Below the pieces are notes generated by a model. That model was not told the DNA's origin. It did not search any database and was given only the letters and a program-made list of their open reading frames with translations. Source: Fagopyrum homotropicum (lineage: Eukaryota > Streptophyta > Magnoliopsida > Caryophyllales > Polygonaceae). Taken from it: 64,000 bases of DNA. Every line of letters starts with the position of its first letter. Positions within the stretch are counted from its first letter, which is position 1. Location of the stretch: the NCBI GenBank assembly GCA_033239125.1, contig BSWB01000005.1, forward strand, positions 50,142,993-50,206,992, read 5' to 3'. Shown here one piece after another: positions 1 to 11,366 of this stretch. The position numbers and the translations under genes are program-made.

Positions 1-500
1 CATGTATACCCAAAGGGCATCCGTGAAACCAGCGGGGTTCATCATCGAATTAAGGGACATACCACTGGAAAGGGATCCTGATTACACAACGGCCAACTGC
101 CTTATTTTCAAGTTCGTGTTCAAAGAGGTTTTAGCGTTCATGCAAGACATGTAGATACTAAAGGCGCTAATGGATCATTTACGCCTAATATATGACATCT
201 ATTGGGATATTTTAAGGTCTAATGTAGACTCCCACTATCATACGCTATACACCCGTTTAAACTATGGGGGATATCCTTGTAGCTCTATGTTTATTAGTGA
301 CATTAAGTTACTAACTCCTAATGCAAGCATTCTAGGGAACGAACTAAAGGAAGAATTTGCATCTTCCGAGATAAAAATTTTAAATTAGAGAAAATTGAAT
401 TCTTAACCTTATCTAATGGAATGTCTATACTTGTGCATTATCTAGGTGCAATACCACAAGAGACACCCCTGACGAAACGAATCAAGATGATTTGGATTTG
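1..500. other. Unidentified sequence at the window edge
   Basis: A frame open from the window edge (ATG at 2, stop at 152-154, 50 codons) is followed by a second short open stretch at 170-388. Neither resembles a protein family I know. The sequence is probably the edge of a larger, decayed repeat that starts outside the window. No splice-site pattern or RNA gene was seen. Confidence 0.3.
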
Positions 501-715
501 AGGAGGAATCCTTATAAAGAAGGAGGGGCTGATACAAGAGCATCTTTAGGATCGGGACTCAATAAGATCTGATTCTTTGGGCCAGATTACTTGAAGCCCA
601 AACTCGATCCACCCCCTATATATAGGGATCTCAAGCCTCTTGTTTTCTTAGTGTGAAATTGAATAAACATTTGCTTTTCGTTATTTGTAATTTGCAACCA
701 ATTGAACACTTCCTT
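500..715 (+). mobile_element. Possible LTR promoter fragment
   Basis: A TATA-like CTATATATAGG at about 614-624 is followed by a pyrimidine-rich leader and a GAATAAA-like signal near 661. This is the arrangement of the U3/R part of a plant LTR. The segment abuts the truncated 3' end of the transposase relic to its right. No LTR ends or target duplication were found, so the call rests on layout only. Confidence 0.25.
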
Positions 716-1693
716 TTTGTTATTCGGATTCTTCTTATCAAATTGATTCAAGTGATACCGGATCTTTGAGTATGGAACTAGAAAGCCCAGCCTATATGCA
801 TAATCTTTGTCCAAAAGATAATACTTGTCGGCAAATAGATGTGAAAATGTAGGGTTGTGTTGCAAATAGCATTATCTAGAACCTTTGCGTCATGGACGGA
901 TCCTTCCCATCGAGACAACACAAATGTAAACAACATGTTAAAATCACAATCTGTGAGGACATTGAATGTCATTGTATGTTTACGACCGATGAATGGACCT
1001 TGTGAATCTTTAGGAAAGCATGCACCAGTATGTGTACCATCAAGACAACTAATGCAATCCCGAATATCAACGATATACCATTTCAGTGAATAATCATAAC
1101 ATGTAAATACAATATCCGTTAAAAATGATTTTCTTATACCTTTTGAAATAATCATTATTTCTCGGATTTGTAGGAATATGAGATGATGTTTCAGGAAAAT
1201 TTTGATTCCGGGGTTGGATAATAACACTTCCCAGTCCACGGACTCCGTTCCCACACACGATAAATGAACTTAATATATCGTGGAATGCTTGATGGACAAT
1301 TTCGATTGACCTTTGAAAGTGCTCAACAACAAGCGAACTGAGCTTCCATGTGCAGGAGTGCATAGGAACAACCCCACTTTCTCAATGACCTAGACATCTC
1401 TTGATGGGGTTAGACCGTAATTCTATTCTAGGTCGCTGCATAGACGTTACAAAACTTCGGCTTCCATCCTAAACATGCTAACCGTCCAAATGTGATGACC
1501 TGCCAATATCACCTCCATCCAATTGTTTCCCACGCTCATACTCAGTGTAGCAAGGTTCCTTGTACATGTGCTTGTAGTAATTCCCGGCCAACAAATCAGT
1601 TTTTCTTTGTCTTTCTTCGTGATATGTTAAAAGTTTAACAGCGCGACGACGAGACTATAATCCTCGATCACTATCCTTGCTCCCGCTTGACAT
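716..1693 (-). pseudogene. PIF/Harbinger transposase relic (DDE_Tnp_4 type)
   Basis: The reverse strand encodes broken pieces of a Harbinger-type nuclease. The ATG is at 1693-1691. An N-terminal segment with a TEYERGKQ stretch follows, then a CISCLDGTHTGA block holding the first catalytic Asp, and then SRWEGSVHDAKVL with the second Asp. A later block with KYYLLDKDYAY and GFLVPYSKIRYHL follows in another frame. In the family the last acidic residue lies just after such a block, and here the sequence breaks off before it. The frame has an early TAG at 1657-1655 and several later stops and shifts, so it is not functional. In the family, this nuclease acts with a separate Myb/SANT-like partner. 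No terminal inverted repeats were found. Confidence 0.8.
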
Positions 1694-2141
1694 ATTGAAT
1701 ATTCTTATTTTGTGAACTTGTAAATTTGTACCAATACATTACAATGGTCAATAACCCTAGCTGAAACAAAATGGAAATGACATTCATAGTATAAATGGAA
1801 ATCACACTCAACGTTCAATATAGAAAAGTGCTAAGCAAGTTCATACAACTTAAACGATAATAGGAAAATTAGTTGTCAAACAACGATAGTCCTCACAATT
1901 TCATGTAAACCTTAAAGCGAACACAAAAATCAACGACTTTCAAACTCCCATTTTAGTCACGTACTTAATTCTCTGCTCGTCATCTACCAAGTTAAACATG
2001 GTATTCATAACCAGTCTTTGAAATAATATAACACCACAACGGTGTTCCTACCTCATCCAAATTATTTTTCACCATCCGTTTAAAAATCTAAAATCCTTTT
2101 CACCATTTCTTTTCCTCCTTTTCCTTGGATCTCACTTCTTC
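1694..2141. other. Non-coding spacer upstream of transposase relic
   Basis: AT-rich DNA without a credible open frame. It lies between the start of the transposase relic and a short reverse-strand ORF. If the Harbinger relic were complete, this would be the region between its two genes. Confidence 0.4.
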
Positions 2142-2480
2142 TTAGAAGAGGGCAACTATCTTATCACTATTTTGTCTTGTATGTGCAAGATGTTCTCCAA
2201 ACTTAGAAGAGACAACTGATTGTCTTCTTTTTCTCTTCACAAGACCCTTGTCATGAGTAACCCTATTTATTGGAGTAGGAACTTGTGTTGTCTCAAATGG
2301 TTGGTCATTGAGGTCTTCTCCTACTCTTGAGTGGTTAAATGCTCCTTCTTTGTTGAAGGTATTAATAAATGTGCAAAAGAATTGACCATCAACTCCAACA
2401 CCTTCACCTAACACTACTTCCTCATCAGTTGCAAGTGACACACGCCCAAGACTTGTTTCACGAGGCATGCTAGATGACAT
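2142..2480 (-). CDS. Hypothetical protein, possibly the C-terminus of a Harbinger partner
   Basis: An open frame of 112 codons begins at an ATG at 2480. The product is hydrophilic, with an acidic middle and a basic KRKRRQS cluster that could act as a nuclear localisation signal. I see no Myb/SANT helix pattern. It lies about 450 bp upstream of, and on the same strand as, the Harbinger nuclease relic. That is where such elements often carry their Myb-like second gene, so a degenerate C-terminal remnant is possible. It could equally be a chance ORF. Confidence 0.2.
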   Translation of the reverse strand: MSSSMPRETSLGRVSLATDEEVVLGEGVGVDGQFFCTFINTFNKEGAFNHSRVGEDLNDQPFETTQVPTPINRVTHDKGLVKRKRRQSVVSSKFGEHLAHTRQNSDKIVALF

Positions 2481-2689
2481 GGCTAGTCACCCTATTGCTA
2501 CATTTCCCGTAAAAAGGGTACACAATAGCTATTCATACTCGACATCCATTCCCTTATTCATGTATTTCTCAACCAAGCACCGTTTTCCTCGGAGAAAGAA
2601 GAACGTTACAACGGCTATCCTACAACGGCTCGAAGAGTTCTCCATAGAAGACTATAAATGAAGATGGTGATTGAAGAGAACAACAACAA

Positions 2690-3265
2690 GCTTACACGGA
2701 AACATCTAAGTCTTCAAGCGATCAAACATCTTCTTTTATTCCAAAATTTTTTCTTCCTCTTAGCTTACAAACGTTTACATCCCTAGAGTGAGAAAAACAC
2801 TAGAGCTTCATTAGCATACCTAATGAGTGTTATACTCGAGTGTGGATTACTCTACGAAGTAACTAGGCTATTATTGCTAGGTTAGAGTTAACAAGATCGT
2901 AGCATTGAGGCTATAATGAGAGAAGAAGGGGATTTCTTCTAGGTTGTATCTAGGACTCTTTGAGCAGATAATACATAGTTAGATCCTAGGGTAAAGAAAC
3001 CCTAGGACGAAGACATAGGCTGTTAGAGCAGAACTTCGTAAACATATCACCTTGTCGATCTTTTAATTCCGGATTTCATATCGCGTATATTGTGACTAAC
3101 GTTGCTTTGCAGGTTTTAAAGTCGAGGCCTTGAATACCAGTTTTGTCATCAGACGCACAAATCGACTTCAAGGCCTTGAAATCAGTTTCAAAGCCTTGAT
3201 ATAAGATATTGCGAAAAGTTCTCATACTCTATTCAACCCCCTTCTAGAGTATTTATATCCTCATT
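2690..3265 (+). mobile_element. Copia-like LTR remnant
   Basis: The segment ends in TATTCAACCCCCTTCTAGAG, the run typical of the 3' end of many plant Ty1/copia LTRs. It contains a dispersed motif around AAGGCCTTGAA, including the perfect 14-bp palindrome TTCAAGGCCTTGAA near 3168-3181. No second LTR or primer-binding site is clear, so this is a solo or truncated LTR. Confidence 0.4.
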
Positions 3266-3289
3266 ATTTATCTATACAGTTCTTCATGA

Positions 3290-3420
3290 AGCTTGCTAAC
3301 AACCTCTCCTTGAGTGACTCTTGCTCTTAATCTAGTGATGGTTCCATCTTCAGTAGGAGATATCAAGGATGGTCCCTCATCACCTTGTTCTTATTTTGAA
3401 TTCAATGCAACAAAGGCAGT
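3290..3420 (-). pseudogene. LTR-retrotransposon polyprotein tail fragment
   Basis: The reverse strand reads GDEGPSLISPTEDG followed by TRLRARV. This parallels the stretch at 12721-12835, which reads DEGPSSTPI and then TRSRAKR. The shared DEGPS...TRxRAxR pattern shows that two copies of one retroelement family left the same polyprotein end here and inside the copia element. Only about 40 codons remain. Confidence 0.4.
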
Positions 3421-3423
3421 GAC

Positions 3424-4237
3424 ATGACAAATGATAGATACAATGAATTAACTTATGATAGCATAACAATCTCTAAAATTTTTGATTGGTTCCACATCAT
3501 GCATTCTTATAAAATAAAATCAAATCAAATTATGCACTTTTATATTGTTGATTTTAATATCAGTAACAAGGACTTAACTTATGACATCATATCAATTTGT
3601 AGTTTAAATTTAGCAACAATGAGTTAACCGCTGACACCATATCAATCTCTAGTTCCAAAAATCGGATTATATGCATTCTACTAAATCAGATTCTATGCAT
3701 TCTTCTAAATCAAATTAATCAGATGAGAGTGAATGTAATCATTGATCACTCTAAATTAGCAACCAAGAGTTAACTGTAATCCATGATCACTCTAGTAGTT
3801 AGTCATGAACATAAAAAGATTTGCAATCAACCAGAGAAAGAGACTACTTTTAAATAACACAAAACATAATTTTAGTATGTACTCGTCATTCTCAAAAGTG
3901 GGACTTACACAAAACAATAGAAAAGAATTGCAATCAACCGGAGTTAACTATGGTCCTTGGTCACTTTAGTATGTATTCAATAAAAAGGACTTAACTCAAT
4001 TTTACATATGTTCTTCAATATTCTGCATATTAGTATGTATTATGCATTTTGAGTTAAAGAAATAGGTGAACTCGAGATCTAGCCACTCTATTTAATTATG
4101 TATTCTGCATTCTTATAGGTTAAAGAAATAGGTAAAATCGAGTTCTAGAAGAAAGAAGAGTTCAAGTTGCCACCACAAATTAGGTCAAATCATTTTCAAG
4201 AAAAAAAATTAGGTTACCTGGAGGAAGAGACTGTAAT
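3424..4237. other. AT-rich intergenic DNA with short direct repeats
   Basis: Very AT-rich sequence with imperfect direct repeats, such as CTTATGACATCATATCAAT-like units near 3570-3650 and repeated ATCACTCTA phrases near 3740-3800. No coding or RNA gene was recognised. Confidence 0.5.
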
Positions 4238-4721
4238 CTATAGAAGGAAGAAGATTTGGAAGTAGCAGCGTGAACGAAGAAGCGACGTGAAGCTTTTCGT
4301 CGGCAGTGGCTTCCACAGTAGAATAGAGCTTTGGAAACCTGAGTGTGGAAGGAATGAAGAGCGAAGCATCAACGTACTATGTTCACTTGTGAGGTGAGAG
4401 AAGCGGTCTTTATTATACCTGGTTATTAAAAATAAAAATGATAAAAAGTAGGGACAATACATTCTTTTTCATGTTAAAAATACTCTCCAATAAACACAAA
4501 CTATAAACCTTTCAAAGTTTAGGGACCAATAACGTAATTTAACTATATTTCCGGTAAGATCATCAGAGGATACTTTTGCAAATTTTGCATAGATTTTTCC
4601 TAAATGGTAAAAGAAAAAAAACAAACTTAACTCGTCTCCTCCAAAAGGAACCCTCGCTGAGTCGCTGCAAAACCCACACCGTCTCTCGAATACACTATCA
4701 TTCTCTCTTCCTCTCACTAAA
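4238..4721 (+). promoter_or_regulatory. Upstream and 5' UTR region of the prefoldin gene
   Basis: This segment directly precedes the prefoldin 3 start codon. The last 100 bases are pyrimidine-rich (TCTCTCTTCCTCTC just before the ATG), as in many plant 5' leaders. Reverse-strand open frames here overlap the promoter and exon 1 and are not credible genes. No certain TATA box was fixed. Confidence 0.4.
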
Positions 4722-7700
4722 ATGGCAGCGTCGTCAACGGTGACAGAGAGGAGGGGCATCCCTGCTGCCGCATTCGTCCAAGACGTCCAAACCTTTCTCT
4801 CCGATTCTAGTCTCGATGTCAATTCTGCTCTAGCCTCTCTCCAAGAAAGGTACGTCTCTCTGTCTGATTTTTCCTTTTGTGATTTCATCTGAAGTTGTCT
4901 TCTATTTTCTTCTAATACTTTAATAAATGGATAAACTTCGTTCGATGACCAGAGAAACGTTATGAAACAATATAGACTGATGTAAACAGAGGAACTTAGG
5001 TTTCGATTGTGATTAGTAGTCTACTGAGCTGCAGCGCAAGGAGAAGAGAGACGAATGAAGTTAAAGAGGCATGCATAGGAGGATGAATTGAGTTGCAATG
5101 GTCATGGTTTCTAATTTTGTTTGCTGTAAGACTGATTTGAATCGTTTCTCTAATAGCGAAACAAGTGAATGCTCCGACTATTATCTTGCTGCAGATCTGG
5201 TAGGAGGGAGTAGGAGGGTCTAAAATTTACGAAGATCTTCGTTTTTAGCAGCTTAGAGATCTCTTTCAATAAGAGAAATGATGTTGAATTGAGCAGTTTC
5301 CCTTTAGAAGGACAGTTAAAGAAAGTAAGCTTATGTAGTAGTCAAGGTGTATAGTGGATTGAATGTGATAATTTTGTGGCAATGAAAATTAGCAAGGAGT
5401 GACAAGTTTAAAGCTTTGGGTGAATGAACCATGCTTTTTCTTTCTGTGACAAATTTTGGCTAGCCATAGATTATTGATATGACCCAGACAACAATATATA
5501 GGAGGAAAATAATGTAGTATGAGAATTTCTTGTAACTATGTTGCACACTTGCATTTCAATCACCGTGCTTTACTCTCTTGTTTTAACACTTTTTCTCTTT
5601 GAAGAAGTTATCTCATTGCATGCTGGTACATTCACATATCCGTGTCATTGTATAAGAACAACAGAAAAATGATTTCACACAGCTTTAACTTGGATCTAGG
5701 AGAAAACTATTTATAAGACAGGATACCATTTTTTCCACTTCATGTTTTTAGCCCCTGTTACTGTCTTATATATGAAGTACCTTGTGTCATTATCTATATA
5801 GGCCGGGAATAATAAAGTAGTATTCTGACCCTGTAAAGCCTTTATTTGTAGCAAAGATCTGATGAAGCAAAATGGATAAATGACTTCATCACTTCCACTG
5901 ATTATTCATCTTGATAGTTTCAAAGAATCCTTAATATGCATGTTGGAGAGATCTACAGTTTAACGAATTTAACATGTTAGTAATGATTTCCCCATAAAAA
6001 CTAGCTATAAAGTGAAAATAATTAGACAGCATATTTGTCAAACGATCATGGCCCTGTACTTTGGTTTATATATTGTATTCAGTGTTTATGAAGGATCTCA
6101 GCATACACATATAGGCCATGTGGTGATAGTTCGATACAACAATATGATTCGGTTCATGATCTAAATGTATGTAAAAAAGTAGAAAATCTCGAAGCTTGGG
6201 TAGACTATGAAATCCAAATGGTTATGCTTTCATGTTCGTTTGAATATCATCCTCTATGAATACATTGCATTATTATATCCTTGAAAAAGAACCAGTGTTT
6301 TCTAGTGCAGTTTATTTTGCCTTCCATATAAAAACAGCCCTTTTGAGTTGTCTTATCCAAGGGGCTAAGGGTAATATAATAGTAGTGGACAAATCTACCT
6401 TATCAAGTTGATACTTGGATGCAGTACATGTGACTGAACTTAAATTGATGGCTTTTCCGCATTTTTTAAACTAAATACTAAATATTCAAATTGTACAAAT
6501 GAACGAACAAATCAAACATCTATAATAATAGGTGTGCTAAATCAATTGGCCTCGTATAGTCAGTGTTATGTCCATTACTTTCCATAAGATTACTTGATTA
6601 TTAATATTTCTTATCTGAAATTTCATGTAGTTTGGAGAACATAAAGTTTACTGCGATTCACTTGTCATTTGAAGCAAATGTCTGAATTACTTATTCTTGA
6701 TATAATTGACCCATAATCTTATAAGTTATAAGCAACCCCCGATAATTTGCAGGCTTCAGCAATACAAGGTGGTAGAGATGAAACTTCTTGCTCAACAAAG
6801 GGATCTTCAGGTGTTACTTATGTCCTCTTTGTTTATGTGAATCTGAACTACATATATTGTGTTTGTTGACAGATGCCACTTCTTTCTTAAATCTACTAAG
6901 AACTTATTTACTCAATCCAGAAAGGAAAAAATCCTATATAGTACTGGCTTAATACTTGTTGAAGGATTATACATACTTGTCTTTTGTATTTATTTTTTTT
7001 AGCTTCGATAAATATCATACCAGAACTCTTGTTTGCAGTATTGACACATTTCATAAAATAATCCTCAATACTGATAGATTTTAACAGGTTTAGGGGTTAG
7101 TAGTAATGTTGTGCTTCCTTCTTTACTATATCTATTACTATATCTGTTACTAAATATGTAATATATAAATACATTGATATGTTTATGGTTACTAGTGGTT
7201 TCTGCTGATAAGATGCATGTCTTCCCAGTCTTGTGGGCATTCAGATCTTGAAATGCTGACACTTGTGTCCAATTATATATTCGAATTGATCCAATACTAT
7301 ATATCCGGTGTTCTTGGTGCTTTTTGGTATCTAAAGTCAGTTACAAAACTTATTTACTGATGTTTCATAAGTGGAGGTTTTGATAATGCAATATTTGACA
7401 TTATAATCAAGCTGTTGATGGTATCTGTAGTTGATGCTACCTGTAGTTATCTAGTCCTTGGTACCTTTACTTTATCATATCTGAATTTGGCCTTCCTCTG
7501 TTTTCCAGGCAAAGATTCCTGATATCGAGAAATGCTTGGACATTGTTGGTACTTTGCAAACAAGGAAGGGTAGCGGTGAGGTTCGTTTTCTTTTATTTGC
7601 ATTAGTTTCTGCTGTTTTCGAAGTTAAGTTTGATTGCCATGTTTTTCTCCAGTCCTATTGAAAGTTGATGTGCACTAGCTACTAGCAACCACCTTTAAGT

Positions 7701-9772
7701 CTGACTAAAATGATGGAATATGGTTCTTCTCTACAATATAAATTATTGTCAAAGGATTTATTTGACAATGTCCCGGTGTGTGAAAAGGCGACTCAGGGTG
7801 GTGGGCATGCCGATTGCCTAGGCGCGCCTGGCAGCTCCAGGCATCCGCCTTTCCATATCTATGTGCCTCACCTTTTCACACAGCGTGTTGACCTGAAAAG
7901 AAAGGGGAACGATTTGCAATTGAAGCTTAAAACATTTTTCAACCTCTATTTTGGCAAATGGACCAATGTTTGTTAGCTAGTTGGTTGAACCTGGCTGTAA
8001 GTCGGGTGCAATTAGCTTCACACGGAAGTTAAACATGTAGAGTCCTGATATGAGATAGATACTCGTTTTCATGTATTATGCTCTTATATTTATCTTCTTA
8101 TTTCTGTTCTTGGGTTGATCACTTCTGGAAGACACTTTTGTCTAGAAGTTTGTATTCGCCTTAGTGGAGGCATATATAGATATTTATCAACCTGATATTG
8201 GGCAAGAGATTCCACCTATTTTATCTGGAGTTTCCTGGTATCCAATCATTCATCCCAGCTCGATAGTTTTTGGGTTGCAATTGATTTAGATTCAGTAACT
8301 TGCTTGTAAAGGGTTCTATACTAACCACTTTTAGGCTAGACTTTTTAAATTCTGTAGAGCGTAATAAAACAGATCCGGGTTTGTGATTTTTTTTTTCTGT
8401 TGAGTGAATCGAGAAATTTGATTTCACTTATGAGAGAAGGGCTCCGATTGGTTTCTTGCACATTCATTCCTCCAAACCTTTAAATGTTTATGATATTTAA
8501 TTACACAGATAATGAAGAATAAAAACGCAATAAATGTGGATACAGCTCCAATGATTATATTGAATAAAGCTGGTTAGATTCTGATTAATACTCATTGGGA
8601 GCATGAGTTAGGCAGGTTTTCAATTGCTGCTCTTGTTTTATTTGTCATGAATGGATGCCTTTCTTGGCTTCCAACTTTGCTGCTTCTTAATGTAATTTTC
8701 CTTCAATGCTATCTTGGGGTTTTTCCTCATCAAAGTAAAGTTTTCCTCTTTACAAAATTAGTTAAATATTGTGTGCATGCACTTCCACAACTCTTATTCT
8801 TTCTTTGTTTCAGAAGATAGCCAACTATATGAACATCTTTGAAGAGCATCTTGTCCTGATGTGTCTTTTTGCCTAAATCCCAGATTTTTTTTTAATATTT
8901 TAATTTAGTTTTTGTGAACAAAGCCATAACAAAATAGAGCCCTTATGATGCAGAAACATCTGTGCAATCACCAGAAATCTGTCTTCAACTGCTGATCATA
9001 TATTTTATGTTACAACTGTAATATAAATCTCATATAAGTAACTGAACTACAAATTTTACAGGCACTGATTGCTGATTTTGAAGTTTCGGAGGGAATATAT
9101 TCACAAGCCTGTATTGAGGAAACTGATTCAGTATGCCTGTGGCTTGGGGCAAACGTCATGTTGGAGTACTCTTGTGATGAGGTCCGCAACTTGAAGCTTT
9201 TTCACAGTGTATTAGTACATGATATACTTATATTGCACCCATCTATAGTTTTCATGTTTTTCTGTGGCAGGCCACTGCTCTTTTGCAGAAGAATCTGGAA
9301 AATGCTAAAGCCAGTTTAGAAGTTCTGGTTGGTGATCTACAGTTTTTAAGAGACCAGGTCACTGTAACACAGGTAAACTTGTATTGTTTCTTTATTGTAT
9401 GGTTCTGCTGTATCTTTATTCAACTAATTTTGCTGATGGGAGAATTTGAAATATGCTGCTGTGTTGATACGTCATAGGTGATAAACTGAGCATGATAAAG
9501 CTCGAGTATTCATTAAAACTTGCATTATAGGCCTAGTCTATCAACTCTCTTACAAATCAATGGCAATGCACTCATATAAATTGTCGAGATGATAAAGCAA
9601 GCATGTTTAATCACGTGTAATCACTAAAAGCAGGGTCGTATACATTTCCCATTACAAAGTTGGTCTCAAGTAGTTATGGTGACATTTTCAGGTGACAATT
9701 GCTCGCGTGTACAACTGGGACGTACATCATCGTAGAACGCAACAAGTTGCGACAGCCAGCAAAGATTCGTGA
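4722..9772 (+). CDS. PFD3: Prefoldin subunit 3 (six exons)
   Basis: This encodes an alpha-type prefoldin subunit (VBP1-like). In the known family it is part of the heterohexameric cytosolic co-chaperone that delivers nascent tubulin and actin to the chaperonin CCT. Exons by hand are 4722-4849, 6753-6810, 7509-7580, 9062-9181, 9271-9372 and 9692-9772. All introns are GT-AG and the phases agree, giving 186 aa. The family signature is clear: [13 protein letters not shown] near residue 10, [20 protein letters not shown] at the N-terminal helix, [12 protein letters not shown] in the beta-hairpin region, and [20 protein letters not shown] in the C-terminal helix. The Arabidopsis protein is slightly longer (about 195 aa). 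Exon 1 opens at the first ATG after a pyrimidine-rich leader. Nothing is broken, so it is probably functional. Intron 1 (1.9 kb) and intron 3 (1.5 kb) are long. Confidence 0.95.
7777..7883. repeat. Short inverted-repeat (MITE-like) element in prefoldin intron 3
   Basis: GTGTGAAAAGG at 7779-7789 is matched by its reverse complement CCTTTTCACAC at 7871-7881. Imperfect pairing extends a few bases further on each side. The centre is unusually GC-rich for this intron and holds a near-palindrome around CCTAGGCGCGCCTGG (about 7818). The whole could fold into a hairpin of about 105 nt. No clear target duplication was found. Confidence 0.5.
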
Positions 9773-10164
9773 GCAACTACATTGTTGAAGAGGCAGAGTG
9801 CCCTCCTTGGTGAGACTCGACTCCTAGCGTGGTGTTGTAACATATTGCGTTTATCTCATTGCTTCGGAGAATTGGTTGGGTTTTTTTGCTTGCTACCCTG
9901 TTGTGAAAGTAGGTGGTTTTGCTCATTTAGTCTCTTCGGGACTTTAGCTTCGGATATAAACATCCATATGATTGTTTGAAACATAAACCATGCAATTTGG
10001 TAATGTTGCTCTTTTATGGTGTTGATTGGGTCAAACCCCTCTGGAACGATTAGATATCGTTATGCTGTTGGATATGGAGTTCTTAAATAGGTTAGCAAAG
10101 AAAGCACATAACATATAAGCTAGTATCACGTAATCGATGTGGACCATCGATTGTATCTACAACA
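9773..10164 (+). other. Prefoldin 3' UTR and downstream flank
   Basis: Sequence following the prefoldin stop codon. It is T-rich for about 250 bp, as expected of a 3' UTR, but no single polyadenylation signal is certain. The later part leads into the tandem repeats that border the copia element. Confidence 0.4.
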
Positions 10165-10323
10165 CTTGCATCATCCAAAACTGATGGTTACTAAGAGTGA
10201 ATAGAGAAGGAAGTGGTTATTTATCTAACATCACTTGCATCATCCAAAACTGATGGTATCACTTGCATCTTCCAAAACTGATGGTCACTGAGAGTGAATG
10301 CATCATCCAAAACTGATGGTTAC
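10165..10323. repeat. Tandem repeat block at the copia 3' LTR edge
   Basis: Four copies of a unit close to CATCATCCAAAACTGATGGT occur at about 10165-10188, 10234-10257, 10262-10285 and 10300-10320. Between them lie truncated copies of the LTR edge (TAAGAGTGAATAGAG at 10192, TGAGAGTGAATG at 10289). Flank and LTR edge were therefore amplified together, probably by slippage or unequal exchange. Confidence 0.75.
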
Positions 10324-10514
10324 TAAGAGTTAATAGAGAAGTGGTTACTTTATTATAGGGTAATAAGCCTCTATATATAATTATAGATGAACTCTTGCTT
10401 GGATATAATAATAACGTACTATTCTAGGACGGCTGCATAATCTAGGGTGACTATGTCTAGGAACTTATAATTCATAAAGTAACTTATCTAATAGATGTAT
10501 TAATAGCTGACACA
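10324..10514 (-). mobile_element. 3' LTR of the copia element
   Basis: This 191-bp block aligns with 17304-17492. Shared phrases include AATAGAGAAG, GAACTCTTG, TATGTCTAGGAACTTA (TATATC in the partner) and TAAAGTAACTT. Element orientation is minus, so this is the 3' LTR. The ends are TA...CA here and TG...CA in the partner. The identity is visibly low, indicating an old insertion. Confidence 0.7.
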
Positions 10515-10559
10515 ACGATAATAACGTACTATTCTAGAACTTCCATTTGTTGTCACAAA

Positions 10560-11005
10560 ACAACTTCATAGGATCTTCCCACTCAATTCTTAAATCATTT
10601 AAGATGATTATCATCCACAACTTTTCACAAATTCCATGAGCGGCAGCTCAAAACGCATTTGTAACAACTCCTTGCTTCTTACTACTCCATGCAACCAAAT
10701 TTCCGCCTAAATAAACACAATATCCGGTTGTAGAACGTCTAGTAAAAATATCCCCAACATAGTTAACATCCGAGTAAGCTTCAAGTCGGAGCTTGCTCCT
10801 CTTGCTAAATAAGATACCCTTTCCTTAAGTGTCTTTAAGATATCTGAGAATCCTATATGCAACCTGACGATGGGGAACCCTAAGTTATTGCATAAATTGA
10901 CTAATAACACTTACTGAAAAAGCAATATCTGGTGTGGTATGAGCAATATCTAGTTTGGGATGAAAAAGCAATATCAGAGATGTGGATGAAAATCCCGGAG
11001 GCAAG

Positions 11006-11074
<69 letters not shown>

Positions 11075-11366
11075 CTTCATTGAGGTACCTATTCAAGGAC
11101 GCGTTCTTGACATAAAACTGAAATAATTTCCAACTAAAATGTGTAGCAAGGGATAAGAGAAAACTAACGGTAGACATCTATGCAACCAGGCCAAATTTCT
11201 CTTGCTAATCCAAACAATAAGTTTGAGTAAAGTTGCGAGCAACTAGGTGGGCTTTATACATAGCCAAAGAGCCATCAACATGATACTTAACAAAAAATAC
11301 ACACTTACAACTGACAATGCTATGCCCAAATGGTTTGTCCACAAGATCCCAAGTATAATTGCTTCA
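10560..11366 (-). pseudogene. Duplicated copia RT plus RNase H segment, copy A
   Basis: The reverse strand first carries RT sequence (about 11366-10965) paralleling 13250-13565, then RNase H sequence (about 10925-10560). The RNase H part reads LKLEAYSDVNYVGD and RRSTTGYCVYLGGNLVAWS, typical of the copia C-terminus. The join between the RT and RNase H parts does not follow the order of an intact element, and the piece is a second copy of material found at 11367-11905 and 13250-13565. Stops and frameshifts are frequent. Confidence 0.75.
11009..11066. repeat. (AT)n microsatellite inside the duplicated RT
   Basis: About 29 AT units sit exactly where the other RT copy (about 13255-13266) has the short stretch AATATAGATATATTC. 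The microsatellite therefore expanded from a short AT-rich run within coding sequence after the duplication. Confidence 0.9.

Noticed and set aside
4469..4888. 139-codon - strand ORF over the prefoldin start
   Set aside because: It is antisense to the promoter and to exon 1 of prefoldin 3. No recognisable domain.
10165..10323. CRISPR array
   Set aside because: Repeat spacing is irregular, the repeats include LTR edge sequence, and the DNA is plant nuclear.
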